Shown here in pieces: positions 8,225 through 17,648 of a stretch of DNA of 64,000 bases. Source of the DNA: JBKBUF01 sp046290815 (GTDB lineage Bacteria > Bacteroidota > Bacteroidia > Cytophagales > Cytophagaceae); the NCBI GenBank assembly GCA_046290815.1, contig JBKBUF010000001.1, forward strand, positions 186,001-250,000, in the 5' to 3' direction. The translations under genes and the position numbers were made by a program. Below the pieces are notes generated by a model. The model ran no database searches. It saw only the letters and a program-made list of their open reading frames with translations, and had not been told where the DNA came from. Each line of letters starts with the position of its first letter. The stretch's first letter is position 1.

Positions 8225-8887
8225 TTGAACTTCAGTTACCTACTTGATATTTCAAAAACTATTGCCGGAGAGTTATTCAAGCGATATCCAAACAGTTGGG
8301 AAGTGCTTCCGCATATAGAATCCTTTATTATCCAGTCTGCAAAAGATTTACCTTCGGATTTTGAGCAGATTCAGGAAAATGTATGGGTAGCAAAAAACGC
8401 TAAAATTGCCCAAAGTGCTTCTTTGATCGGTCCTGTTATAATCGGATATGAAACCGATATCAGACATTGTGCTTTTGTAAGAAACAATGTTATTATTGGC
8501 AACCAAGTAACTGTCGGTAATTCCACGGAAGTTAAAAATGCCATATTATTCGATAATGTAGAAGTACCTCACTATAACTATGTGGGTGATTCAGTGTTAG
8601 GATTTAAAGCTCACATGGGTGCAGGTTCTATCCTGTCAAACTTTAAATCTACAAAAGATGAGATCCATGTGGTCACAACAGAAGGAATTAAAATAAAAAC
8701 CGGTCTTAATAAATTCGGTGCTATACTTGGAGATTATGCAGAGATAGGATGCAATGCAGTACTTAATCCTGGAACAATAATCGGCAGAAATTCTATTGTA
8801 TATCCATTGTTGTCAGTCAGAGGAACTGTTCCTGATAATCATATTTTAAAGAAAGAAAATGTATTAATAAAAAGCGGGGAAAAATAA
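8225..8887 (+). CDS. left-handed beta-helix (hexapeptide repeat) acyltransferase, GlmU C-terminal-like
   Basis: 220 residues with hexapeptide-repeat periodicity from about residue 60 to 205 (IGPVIIGYETDIRHCAFV, VIIGNQVTVGNSTEVKNA, IGCNAVLNPGTIIGRNS). The block GAGSILSNFK resembles the acetyl-CoA-binding part of GlmU. Bacteroidota carry such free-standing LbH proteins annotated as UDP-GlcNAc pyrophosphorylase-like, but no pyrophosphorylase domain is present. Translation apparently starts at TTG 8225; the next in-frame ATG is deep in the helix. Heptad repeat DNA abuts the start. The next gene begins 4 bp after the stop, so the two are likely cotranscribed. Confidence 0.8.
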   Translation: MNFSYLLDISKTIAGELFKRYPNSWEVLPHIESFIIQSAKDLPSDFEQIQENVWVAKNAKIAQSASLIGPVIIGYETDIRHCAFVRNNVIIGNQVTVGNSTEVKNAILFDNVEVPHYNYVGDSVLGFKAHMGAGSILSNFKSTKDEIHVVTTEGIKIKTGLNKFGAILGDYAEIGCNAVLNPGTIIGRNSIVYPLLSVRGTVPDNHILKKENVLIKSGEK

Positions 8888-8891
8888 CAAT

Positions 8892-10241
8892 ATGTTTATT
8901 ACATTTTTAGGAGCTGCAGAAACCGTTACCGGATCTAATTTTTTACTGGAAACGAAGAATGAAACAGTTATGATTGACTGTGGTTTATTCCAGGGACTGA
9001 AAGAACTCAGGTTACGCAACAGGGAAATTCCTGATGTTGATTTCAACAAACTGAAGAATATCATCATCACGCATGCCCACCTTGACCATACCGGCTACCT
9101 ACCTGCAATGGTGAAAGCCGGTTTTAAAGGGAAAATTCACCTCACCGGTCCTACAGCAACTCTTGCTGCACTCGTTCTGAAAGACAGCGCTAAAATACAG
9201 GAAGAGGAAGCCGAAAATGCAAACAAAGAAGGATATTCCAAACATTTACCTGCCACGCCACTTTACACTTTAGAAGATGCAGAAGCAGCCATCTCTATGT
9301 TTGAAATCCATCAGGAAAATCAGGTATATTCAATTGGTGATATCAATTTTAAATTCAGATTCAATGGACATATACTTGGCAGCAGCTATGTAGAAATACA
9401 GGCAGAAGGAAAGAAAATTATTTTCTCAGGTGATATAGGCAGGAATCATTCTCTATACCTTGATCCTCCTACTGTACCTGATGATGCAGATTATCTGATT
9501 TTAGAATCAACATACGGAAATAAAAACCATCCGGAAATTGATCCGGAAACCGAGCTTGCATCTATTATTGCTGAAGCCGACCGAAAAAAAGGAAATCTGC
9601 TTATTGCAAGTTTCTCAATAGGCCGAGCTCAGGAGCTTCTCCTTTTAATAAACCGATTAAGAAAATCCAATAAAATACCAAAACTACCTATAGTATTTGA
9701 CAGTCCTATGGGAACAGAGGCTACAGCTGCTCTGTTTGAATTTCCTGAATGGCAAAAGCTGGATCCTGAACATTTTGTCGAACTGAATAATGATGTCTTT
9801 TATGTAAAAGGTCTGGATGAAACCTATGATATTATTCACAGAGTTAATCAGAAAATAATTATTGCCGGCAGCGGGATGGTCACCGGAGGAAGAATATTAC
9901 ATTACCTGAAAGAATATATACAGGACAAAAGACATACTCTTCTTCTTGTGGGTTATCAGGGTGAAGGTACAAGAGGCAGGGCCTTAATTGATGGTGCCCA
10001 AGAAATTAAATTCTTCGGAAAATATTATCCTGTAAACATCAATATAGTTCAGATGGAATCCCTCTCTGCTCATGCTGACCAGCAGGAATTATTGGATTGG
10101 GTAAAGGGTTTTAAGAAGAAGCCTCAAAAAATATTCTTAGTCCATGGGGAAATACAGGCAATGGAGGTATTAAAAGATAAATTGGCACAAATGAATATTA
10201 ATGCTTTCATACCTAAACATTCTGAACGGATAGAAATTTAA
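8892..10241 (+). CDS. MBL-fold beta-CASP ribonuclease-like protein
   Basis: 449 residues. The MBL core includes FLGAAETVTGSNFLLE, THAHLDHTGYLP, GHILGSSYVE and IFSGDIGRN. The beta-CASP region includes LILESTYGNKNHP, LLIASFSIGRAQELL and IIAGSGMVTGGRI, and the C-terminal RMMBL domain has SLSAHADQQELLDWV and KIFLVHGE. This arrangement matches the CPSF73-like prokaryotic family that processes or degrades RNA with two zinc ions. No KH domain is present, unlike the archaeal enzymes. It starts 4 bp after the beta-helix gene and is followed by the hrpB-like gene at 30 bp. Confidence 0.92.
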   Translation: MFITFLGAAETVTGSNFLLETKNETVMIDCGLFQGLKELRLRNREIPDVDFNKLKNIIITHAHLDHTGYLPAMVKAGFKGKIHLTGPTATLAALVLKDSAKIQEEEAENANKEGYSKHLPATPLYTLEDAEAAISMFEIHQENQVYSIGDINFKFRFNGHILGSSYVEIQAEGKKIIFSGDIGRNHSLYLDPPTVPDDADYLILESTYGNKNHPEIDPETELASIIAEADRKKGNLLIASFSIGRAQELLLLINRLRKSNKIPKLPIVFDSPMGTEATAALFEFPEWQKLDPEHFVELNNDVFYVKGLDETYDIIHRVNQKIIIAGSGMVTGGRILHYLKEYIQDKRHTLLLVGYQGEGTRGRALIDGAQEIKFFGKYYPVNINIVQMESLSAHADQQELLDWVKGFKKKPQKIFLVHGEIQAMEVLKDKLAQMNINAFIPKHSERIEI

Positions 10242-10271
10242 TATTCCGTTAAATTAAAAGCATGATCTATC

Positions 10272-12410
10272 TTGAATTTTAATATTAACAGCACAGATCT
10301 TCCGGTTAGGGAAATTATCCCTGATTTGAAATCCTCATTGGAGAAAAACAACACATTAATACTTTCAGCTCCTCCTGGCGCTGGGAAAAGCACCATTGTT
10401 CCATTGGCTCTACTAAATGAACCTTGGCTTCATGAAAAGAAGATTTACATGTTAGAGCCTCGCAGGCTTGCTGCAAGGACAATAGCAGAATATATGGCTT
10501 CCTTACTAAGTGAAAAAAAAGGAGAAACTGTCGGATACCGTATCCGTTTTGAACAGGCAATCAGTGACAAAACAAAAATTGAAGTAGTAACAGAAGGCAT
10601 CCTTTCGCGTCTTCTACAAAAGGATCCCTATCTTTCTGAGGCCGGCCTGGTAATATTTGATGAATTTCATGAGAGAAGTATTCATGCTGATGTAGCAATG
10701 GCTTTATGCAGAGAGACGCAGCAAATACTGCGACCTGATTTAAAAATTCTTGTAATGTCCGCGACCCTGAACATTCCGCATCTTACTAAAACATTAAATG
10801 CACCTGTTGTTGAAAGCCGCGGTAGACAATACCCTGTATCAATTAAGTACTCAGGTAAAGCTGATGATATGCTGCTTCCGGAACTTACAGCCAGGGCAGT
10901 TATGCAAGCAATAAAAGAAAATACAGGCGATTGTCTGGTATTCTTACCGGGCAAGGCAGAAATAAAAAAATGTGAAGGGATACTTAAAGGGCAAGCTAAG
11001 AGTTTTTCAATTCATCCATTATATGGCGAGTTACCCCCAGGCAGGCAATATGCAGCCATTATGCCTGACAAAAATGGTAAAAGAAAAATTGTACTTGCCA
11101 CTTCTATTGCTGAAACCAGTTTAACTATAGAAGGGATAAAAATAGTAGTGGATTGTGGCTTTTCAAGAGTGTCTAAGTTTGATGCTCGTACAGGTATGTC
11201 AAAGCTGATTACCATAAAAGTATCTAAAGATTCAGCTGACCAACGTGCCGGACGAGCCGGTAGATTAACTCCGGGCGTTTGTTACCGTATGTGGTCAGAG
11301 GCTGATCATATCGAACTATCAGAGCACCGCACTCCAGAAATACTTGAAGCAGATCTTGCCTCACTTGTTCTTGAAATGTCTCATCGTGGAATAGCGGATA
11401 TAAGAGGACTAACCTGGCTTAATCCACCCCCTTCTGCAGCACTGAATGCTGCATCTGAATTACTTCATCAGCTGGGAGCCTTGGAAAACGGTAAAATCAC
11501 GCATCACGGAAGACAGATGCATGATCTGCCATGTCATCCCAGGATCGCACATATGCTGTTAATGGCCAAATCAGGAAAAGCACTTTCACTTGCATGTGAC
11601 CTGGCGGCGGTATTGGAAGAAAAAGATCCTCTCGGAAGAGAAGCAGGAGTTGACATCAATACCAGAATTGATGCATTGAGGACTTTCAGAATGGAGAAAG
11701 CGGAAAACAGAAAGCTTGATAAAATTGAAAAAGTATCTAAGTCTTATCGAAAACTTTTCGAAGTATCAGAAGATAACAGCTATGTCGATCCACAGCTTAC
11801 CGGCGTGCTGCTTGCATATGCTTTTCCGGAAAGAATCGCATCGGCCAGGCCAGGTAATAATGCTTTATTTCAATTAGCAAACGGACAACTTGCTTCTTTT
11901 TCACATAAAGATGATCTGGCAAATGAACCCTGGTTATCTGTCGCTCATCTGGACGCACGCGAAGGAACCGGAAAGATTTTCCTTGCATCTCCTTTAAATC
12001 CTAAAGATCTAAAACCGTTATTGAAAGAAAAAGAAGTGATTGAATGGGATCCTGATACAGGAGAATTATCTGCAGCACTTAATCTTTGCATTGGCAGTAT
12101 AATTTTAAAGTCCACTTCTTTAGCAGCACCTGATGAATCCAAAAGAAGCCTGGCTATATCTGACTACATTCGTAAAGAAGGAAGCAAACTATTAACGTTT
12201 ACAGAGGAAATAAAAGATTGGCAGGAAAAAATGTTAAAAGCACGGAGAAAGAATCCTCAGGAGGGAATACCTGATGTGAGTACTCCTGCCCTATTAGCAA
12301 CAAACCATGAATGGTTGCTACCTCACCTGACAACAGTGAAAACTAAAAATGATCTAAATAAACTGAATCTTTTTAAAATTCTTACCAACTCATTTAGATC
12401 ATTTGCTTAA
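10272..12410 (+). CDS. hrpB: ATP-dependent DEAH-box helicase HrpB, shortened at the C-terminus
   Basis: 712 residues. Walker A APPGAGKS (about 34-41), EPRRLAAR, DEFHERS, SATLN, DCLVFLPGKAEI and QRAGRAGRL give a complete DEAH helicase core, followed by the HA2/OB-type region typical of HrpB. E. coli HrpB has 809 residues; here the protein stops soon after the ATNHEWLLPHL block, so most of the HrpB C-terminal domain is absent. The following 433 bp show no continuation in any frame. Start is TTG 10272, because the next in-frame ATG lies after Walker A. Role in bacteria is poorly defined (RNA metabolism). Confidence 0.9.
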   Translation: MNFNINSTDLPVREIIPDLKSSLEKNNTLILSAPPGAGKSTIVPLALLNEPWLHEKKIYMLEPRRLAARTIAEYMASLLSEKKGETVGYRIRFEQAISDKTKIEVVTEGILSRLLQKDPYLSEAGLVIFDEFHERSIHADVAMALCRETQQILRPDLKILVMSATLNIPHLTKTLNAPVVESRGRQYPVSIKYSGKADDMLLPELTARAVMQAIKENTGDCLVFLPGKAEIKKCEGILKGQAKSFSIHPLYGELPPGRQYAAIMPDKNGKRKIVLATSIAETSLTIEGIKIVVDCGFSRVSKFDARTGMSKLITIKVSKDSADQRAGRAGRLTPGVCYRMWSEADHIELSEHRTPEILEADLASLVLEMSHRGIADIRGLTWLNPPPSAALNAASELLHQLGALENGKITHHGRQMHDLPCHPRIAHMLLMAKSGKALSLACDLAAVLEEKDPLGREAGVDINTRIDALRTFRMEKAENRKLDKIEKVSKSYRKLFEVSEDNSYVDPQLTGVLLAYAFPERIASARPGNNALFQLANGQLASFSHKDDLANEPWLSVAHLDAREGTGKIFLASPLNPKDLKPLLKEKEVIEWDPDTGELSAALNLCIGSIILKSTSLAAPDESKRSLAISDYIRKEGSKLLTFTEEIKDWQEKMLKARRKNPQEGIPDVSTPALLATNHEWLLPHLTTVKTKNDLNKLNLFKILTNSFRSFA

Positions 12411-12843
12411 AGCTATTTTTTTCCCAGCTTAAGTTTGCCATAGAACGAAATAACCAGAGGAAAATTTCATGGGACTAAATCAAATTATTATTACAAAAAG
12501 GGAAAATAAATATTTTAACAACAAACATCTTGCAAGTTTATAAAACTAAGGCTAAAAGATCCTGATATCTAATATTTAATAATGATTAGTTTCTTTAAAC
12601 ACAATCTTCATTTATCAGAAAGTTAACACCTAAGTATATCAAAAAAAAATCCATTATCCCCATTTAGCTTCCACAATCAGAACCAGCATTTTGCAGTATC
12701 CGTATTTTTATTCTAAGGGCTTAATTAAAAGGTTAAGTAATAATAAGTTTCTTTTCTTAAAACAACATTAAAATTTTAAGAAATAAGGAAAAGAAATATA
12801 AAAATATCGGATTCATCGTTAATAAGTCTTAACCAGTACAACT
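12411..12843. other. intergenic region without a recognisable gene
   Basis: 433 bp, strongly AT-rich, with stops in all frames. I see no RNA gene, clear hairpin or consensus promoter. It follows the truncated HrpB gene and precedes the prkA operon, whose promoter it presumably contains. Confidence 0.6.
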
Positions 12844-14772
12844 ATGGGCATTTTTGAAAAAATACAAACCAACTACAACAGCACAGAACATGAAATGTCT
12901 GTGGGAGAATATCTGAGTCTATGCAGAAAAGATCCTAAAGTGTATGCAAGACCGGCAGAAAGACTATTGGATGCTATTGGAGAACCTGAGCTGCTTGACA
13001 CCAGAGAAGATCCTGTGCTTAGCCGTTTGTTTTCGAATAAAAAGATAAAAATATATCCTGCCTTCAAGGAATTCTACGGAATGGAAAATACTATTGAGCA
13101 GATAGTATCATATTTTCGTCACTCCGCTCAGGGACTGGAGGAGAAAAAACAAATTCTGTATCTGATGGGACCTGTTGGTGGAGGTAAAAGTTCACTTGCA
13201 GAAAAGATCAAACATCTGATGCAGGTTAATCCCATATATGTACTTAAGGCTGGTGATAAAATCAGTTCGGTATTTGAAAGTCCGTTAGGTTTGTTTGCAG
13301 ATTATAAAAAAGAAATCGAAGAAGAGTATGGCATAGCTAGCAGATACATTCCTTTCTGCATGAGTCCATGGGCTGCTAAGAGACTAAAAGAATTTAAAGG
13401 AGACATCAATCAGTTTAAGGTAGTAAAAATGTATCCTTCCATCCAGGATCAGATAGCCATGGCTAAAACTGAACCTGGTGATGAGAACAATCAGGATATT
13501 TCATCCCTGGTAGGAAAAGTGGATATAAGAAAGCTTGCACAATTTCAGCAAAGTGATCCGGATGCGTATAGTTACACCGGTGGCCTTTGTTTGGGAAATC
13601 AAGGAGTAATGGAATTTGTAGAGATGTTTAAAGCTCCGATAAAGGTGCTTAATCCATTGCTTACTGCAACTCAGGAAGGCAACTATAAAGGTACTGAACC
13701 TATAGGTGCAATTCCTTTTGACGGTATTATCCTTGCTCACTCCAATGAATCTGAATGGGCAAAGTTCATGAATGATAAAAAGAATGAAGCATTTCTTGAC
13801 CGTATTTATAAAGTGCAGGTTCCATATTGTCTGAGAGTGGATGAGGAAGTGAAGATTTATGAAAAATTGATCAGAGAAAGCTCTCTGAAAAATGCAATTT
13901 GTGCTCCCAAAACGCTGGATATACTGGCACAATTCGCCGTAATGACCCGATTGAAGGAACCTGAAAACTCTTCTTTATACAGTAAAATGAGAGTCTACAA
14001 TGGCGAGACTTTAAAAGAAACTGATCCTAATGCCAAATCATATCAGGAATATAAAGAAGAAGCAGGCATCAACGAAGGCATGTCAGGAATATCAACGAGA
14101 TTTGCTTTTAAAGTATTAAGTAAAGTTTTCAATTTCGACAGCGAAGAAATCGCTGCAAATCCTGTCCATTTACTTTATGTTTTGGAGGAAGAAGTGGTGA
14201 GGATGATGCTGGATAAAGACACAGAAGAGAAATATCTGAACATCATTAAATCAGTGCTTGCCTCAAGGTATGCCTCCTATATTTCTGATGAGATACAAAA
14301 AGCATATATTGAATCTTACAGTACTTACGGACAAAATATATTTGAAAAATATGTTGTGTATGCCGATCATTGGCTGCAGCAAAATGACTACAGGGACCCT
14401 GATTCAGGAGAAATGCTGAGCAGAGCCGTACTCAATGAAGAACTGGAAAAAATTGAAAAGCCTGCAGGCATTGCAAATCCTAAAGATTTCAGATCTGAAG
14501 TAAGCAATTTCTTCCTGAGATATAAAGCCAATAATAATGGCGAAAATCCTCGCTGGGATTCCTATTCAAAAATTAAGAATGTAATCGAAAAGAAAATATT
14601 CAGTAATACTGAAGATCTTCTTCCTGTGATTTCTTTCACTGCTAAGTCTAACTCTGAAAATGAGAAAAAGCACAATGATTTTGTAAATCGCATGCAGGAA
14701 AGAGGATATACCTTTAAACAGATCAGAATACTGGTAGACTGGTTTATGAGAGTGAGAAAGTCGATGGCTTAA
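12844..14772 (+). CDS. prkA: PrkA-family serine protein kinase (YeaG homologue)
   Basis: 642 residues, the usual YeaG/PrkA length. An AAA-like N-terminal domain has Walker A GPVGGGKSSLAEKI (about 108-121) and downstream AAA residues (PIGAIPFDGIILAHSNESEW). The C-terminal PrkA kinase-like domain runs from about 400. The family links stress or nutrient starvation to sporulation or growth control through phosphorylation or AAA-type remodelling. It heads the classic prkA-yeaH-spoVR cluster: DUF444 follows 93 bp downstream and SpoVR overlaps that. A heptad repeat array begins at its stop codon. Confidence 0.95.
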   Translation: MGIFEKIQTNYNSTEHEMSVGEYLSLCRKDPKVYARPAERLLDAIGEPELLDTREDPVLSRLFSNKKIKIYPAFKEFYGMENTIEQIVSYFRHSAQGLEEKKQILYLMGPVGGGKSSLAEKIKHLMQVNPIYVLKAGDKISSVFESPLGLFADYKKEIEEEYGIASRYIPFCMSPWAAKRLKEFKGDINQFKVVKMYPSIQDQIAMAKTEPGDENNQDISSLVGKVDIRKLAQFQQSDPDAYSYTGGLCLGNQGVMEFVEMFKAPIKVLNPLLTATQEGNYKGTEPIGAIPFDGIILAHSNESEWAKFMNDKKNEAFLDRIYKVQVPYCLRVDEEVKIYEKLIRESSLKNAICAPKTLDILAQFAVMTRLKEPENSSLYSKMRVYNGETLKETDPNAKSYQEYKEEAGINEGMSGISTRFAFKVLSKVFNFDSEEIAANPVHLLYVLEEEVVRMMLDKDTEEKYLNIIKSVLASRYASYISDEIQKAYIESYSTYGQNIFEKYVVYADHWLQQNDYRDPDSGEMLSRAVLNEELEKIEKPAGIANPKDFRSEVSNFFLRYKANNNGENPRWDSYSKIKNVIEKKIFSNTEDLLPVISFTAKSNSENEKKHNDFVNRMQERGYTFKQIRILVDWFMRVRKSMA

Positions 14773-14806
14773 CTTAAAGCTTAGCGCTTAAAGCTCAAAG
14801 ATAAAA
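14772..14806 (+). repeat. 7-bp-periodic array after prkA
   Basis: ACTTAAA, GCTTAGC, GCTTAAA, GCTCAAA, GATAAAA: five heptads starting at the last base of the prkA stop codon, the same GCNNAAA style and the same orientation as 7989-8037. No inverted partner is visible in this 93-bp gap. Confidence 0.75.
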
Positions 14807-14865
14807 GTAGTAGCAGCAAAAGTAAATAGTTTAAGATTAAGAATTCCTTATAAAATTCAATCAGC

Positions 14866-16131
14866 TTGAGTAATATTATAGACAGGAGGAAGAATCCTTC
14901 AGGGAAATCAATCAACAACCGTCAGCGCTTTCTGAAAAGAATAGAGGGGCAGATAAAAAAAGCTATACCTGATGTGATGAGTGGTGAAGGTATCAAAGAC
15001 AGCACAAATGGTGGGGCAGTTAAAATTCCGGTGAAAGGAATAAAGGAGCCTTCTTTCCAGCATGATCCTGCTACGGGAAATAAAACTATTGTACGGCCGG
15101 GTAATGACCGTTTTACTGAGGGTGACAGAGTTCCAAAACCGGAAGGTGGCGGAGGAGGCTCCGGAAATGGAAAAGGATCTAACCAGTCCGGCAGCAGCCA
15201 GGATGAGTTTACCATTGTTCTAAGCCGCGAAGAGTTTCTCAAGTATTTTTTCGATGACCTTGAATTGCCTAATCTTGTAAAAGAATTTCTTGAAAGTACA
15301 GATAATCTTAAAAACCGCAGAGCCGGATATATAAAAGATGGAGTACCGTCAAGATTGAATGTAAAAACCACCTATCAGCAAGCGCTTGCAAGAAAGATTG
15401 CATTGCAGGGAGTATTCGAGCAAAAACTTAAAGACCTGCAGGAGCAGTTGCAAAAAGAAACAGATCCTGAGAAAATCAAACAGATCAAAGAGGAAATTGA
15501 ATTAACCAAAAAACAAATCGAAACCATCCCCTATTTTGAGGATCTGGATTTAAGATATAATAATTTCGAAAAGGTGCCTTTTCCTGCAACATCAGCAGTG
15601 ATGTTCTGTATCATGGACGTTTCTGGCTCTATGGGCTACCACGAGAAAGATATTGCCAAAAGGTTTTTCACCCTTTTATATTTATTTCTAACAAGACAAT
15701 ATGAAAATGTAGAGCTGGTTTTTATCCGTCATCATACAGAAGCAAAAGAAGTTGGTGAAGAGGAGTTTTTTAATTCATCCGAAACAGGTGGTACAATTGT
15801 AGCTCCTTCCCTTCTGCTTATGAAAAAGATCATCAATGAGCGGTACAATGAAAGAGATTGGAATATTTACTGCTGTCAGGCAAGCGATGGCGATTCCTGG
15901 TCTGATAATGACTCAAAAGAATGTAATGCTATTTTAAGGGAACAAATACTCCCATCGATTCAATACATGGCATATCTTGAAATCAATCAGAATAAAAGTA
16001 ACAGCAGCTTATGGAGAGCTTACAGAAGTCTGGAAGATGATCAGAAGTTCAGCATGAGAAATATTTATGAAGCCAACCAGATATGGCCGGTATTTCAGGG
16101 TTTGTTCAGAAAAAGAGAAATAAAAGTTTAA
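14866..16131 (+). CDS. YeaH/YhbH family protein (DUF444), VWA-like
   Basis: 421 residues. The N-terminus NIIDRRKNPSGKSINNRQRF is the DUF444 signature, followed by a low-complexity Gly/Ser linker (about 98-113). From about 246 comes a VWA-like domain with the MIDAS-type DVSGSMGYHEKD. The C-terminus ends with the expected short KRE tail. Start is TTG 14866. In Enterobacteria YeaH works with the YeaG kinase and in sporulating firmicutes YhbH is linked to spore formation; the molecular role is unsettled. Its 3' end overlaps the spoVR frame by 49 bp, supporting coordinated expression with both neighbours. Confidence 0.93.
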   Translation: MSNIIDRRKNPSGKSINNRQRFLKRIEGQIKKAIPDVMSGEGIKDSTNGGAVKIPVKGIKEPSFQHDPATGNKTIVRPGNDRFTEGDRVPKPEGGGGGSGNGKGSNQSGSSQDEFTIVLSREEFLKYFFDDLELPNLVKEFLESTDNLKNRRAGYIKDGVPSRLNVKTTYQQALARKIALQGVFEQKLKDLQEQLQKETDPEKIKQIKEEIELTKKQIETIPYFEDLDLRYNNFEKVPFPATSAVMFCIMDVSGSMGYHEKDIAKRFFTLLYLFLTRQYENVELVFIRHHTEAKEVGEEEFFNSSETGGTIVAPSLLLMKKIINERYNERDWNIYCCQASDGDSWSDNDSKECNAILREQILPSIQYMAYLEINQNKSNSSLWRAYRSLEDDQKFSMRNIYEANQIWPVFQGLFRKREIKV

Positions 16132-17648
16132 CGAAAGAAGATTTGAATACTAAAGAAACATATCGCAATTTATTCTGTCTTCCTACCTGGAATTACGAAA
16201 CTTTGCTTGCTGCAGATGAAGTTACTGAACGGATTGGTAAAGAAGATCTGAAACTTAAAATCTATCCTAATCAGATCGAAATTGTTACTTCGGAGCAAAT
16301 GCTTGATGCATATTCACTCATAGGGCTACCTACCTCTTATCCACATTGGAAATTCGGTAAAGATTTTGTGGTCAATCAGCAGAATTACAGTAAAGGAAGA
16401 ACCGGCCTCTCCTATGAAATGGTAATTAATTCAAACCCATGCATAAGTTACAATATGGAAAACAACACCACAGCCATGATGGTGCTTGTTATCGCCCATG
16501 CCTGCCAGGGACACAATGCATTTTTTGCCAACAATTATTTCTTCAGAGAATGGACTTCAGCAGACTCCATTATTGATTATATGGTATTCGCCAGAAATTT
16601 CATTCTAAGATGTGAAGATGAATACGGACATGAAGAGGTTGAAATGGTTTTGGATGCCTGTCATTCTCTAATGAACCATGGTGTAGATAAATATAAAAAA
16701 CCTTTGAAGCTTTCTGCACAGGAAGAAATACAAAGATTAAAGAAGTTGTCGGAAGCAAAAAGGGAAAGCTATAACGAACTTTGGAAAACGCTTCCTAAAG
16801 AAAGTAAGGCACTGAAATCTTCCGGTGGTAATTTCCCTCAGGAGCCAGAAGAAAATATCCTTTATTTTATTGAGAAAAATGCTCCTACGCTTCCAGCCTG
16901 GAAAAGAGAGATCATTAGAATTGTAAGGAAAGTGGCACAATATTTCTATCCGCAGGGTATGACAAAAGTGATGAACGAAGGCTTTGCAACTTTTGTCCAT
17001 TATCATATCATAAACAAGATGTTTGAAGAAGGTTATCTGACCGACGGTTTTATGCTGGAATTTATGCATAGCCATAGTTCGGTGCTCTTTCAACCTGCTT
17101 ATAACAGTCCATACTTTTCAGGACTAAACCCTTACACATTGGGTTTTAATATTTTCATGGACATAAAGAGGATTTGCCAGAATCCGACGAAAGAAGACAG
17201 GCAATGGATGCCCGGTCTGATCGGTAAAAACTGGTTGGAACAGGTGCATTATGCAATGGAGAATTTCCGTGATGACAGTTTCTTACTGCAATATCTATCT
17301 CCGAAAGTAATCAGGGATATGAAATTATTTGCTGTTGCAGATCTAGAAAAAGAAAAGGATTTCATTGTAAAGGCCATACACAATGAAAACGGCTATCAGC
17401 AAATCCGTGAAATAATGAGTGAACAGTATTCAAGAAGCAATTATGTACCGGAAGTGCAGATAGATAAAGTTGACATTCACACCACCAACAGATTATACCT
17501 CACCCATAATATGGTAAACGGTAAACGCCTGCATGAAGATGAAGCAGAAGAAACCATAAAGCATATTAACTTCCTCTGGGGATTCCCGGTAACGCTGTAC
17601 TCCAGAAATAAACTTGGAGTAGTAGAAGATGTCTACAAAGTAGACTAA
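16083..17648 (+). CDS. SpoVR family protein (YcgB homologue)
   Basis: 521 residues, the family size. Typical SpoVR blocks are present: GKDFVVNQQNYSKGRTGLSYE, VIAHACQGHNAFFANNYFF, KVMNEGFATFVHYHI and SGLNPYTLGFNIF. The ATG at 16083 gives a 49-bp overlap with DUF444. A TTG at 16143 just after that gene's stop is a credible alternative, since neighbours also use TTG. The family accompanies PrkA/YeaH in many non-sporulating bacteria and is tied to stress survival; its biochemical role is unknown. Its stop overlaps the convergent prfC stop by 4 bp. Confidence 0.93.
   Translation: MAGISGFVQKKRNKSLTKEDLNTKETYRNLFCLPTWNYETLLAADEVTERIGKEDLKLKIYPNQIEIVTSEQMLDAYSLIGLPTSYPHWKFGKDFVVNQQNYSKGRTGLSYEMVINSNPCISYNMENNTTAMMVLVIAHACQGHNAFFANNYFFREWTSADSIIDYMVFARNFILRCEDEYGHEEVEMVLDACHSLMNHGVDKYKKPLKLSAQEEIQRLKKLSEAKRESYNELWKTLPKESKALKSSGGNFPQEPEENILYFIEKNAPTLPAWKREIIRIVRKVAQYFYPQGMTKVMNEGFATFVHYHIINKMFEEGYLTDGFMLEFMHSHSSVLFQPAYNSPYFSGLNPYTLGFNIFMDIKRICQNPTKEDRQWMPGLIGKNWLEQVHYAMENFRDDSFLLQYLSPKVIRDMKLFAVADLEKEKDFIVKAIHNENGYQQIREIMSEQYSRSNYVPEVQIDKVDIHTTNRLYLTHNMVNGKRLHEDEAEETIKHINFLWGFPVTLYSRNKLGVVEDVYKVD

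Noticed and set aside
12411..12843. HrpB C-terminus after a frameshift
   Set aside because: None of the three frames downstream of 12410 reads as HrpB; stops are frequent.
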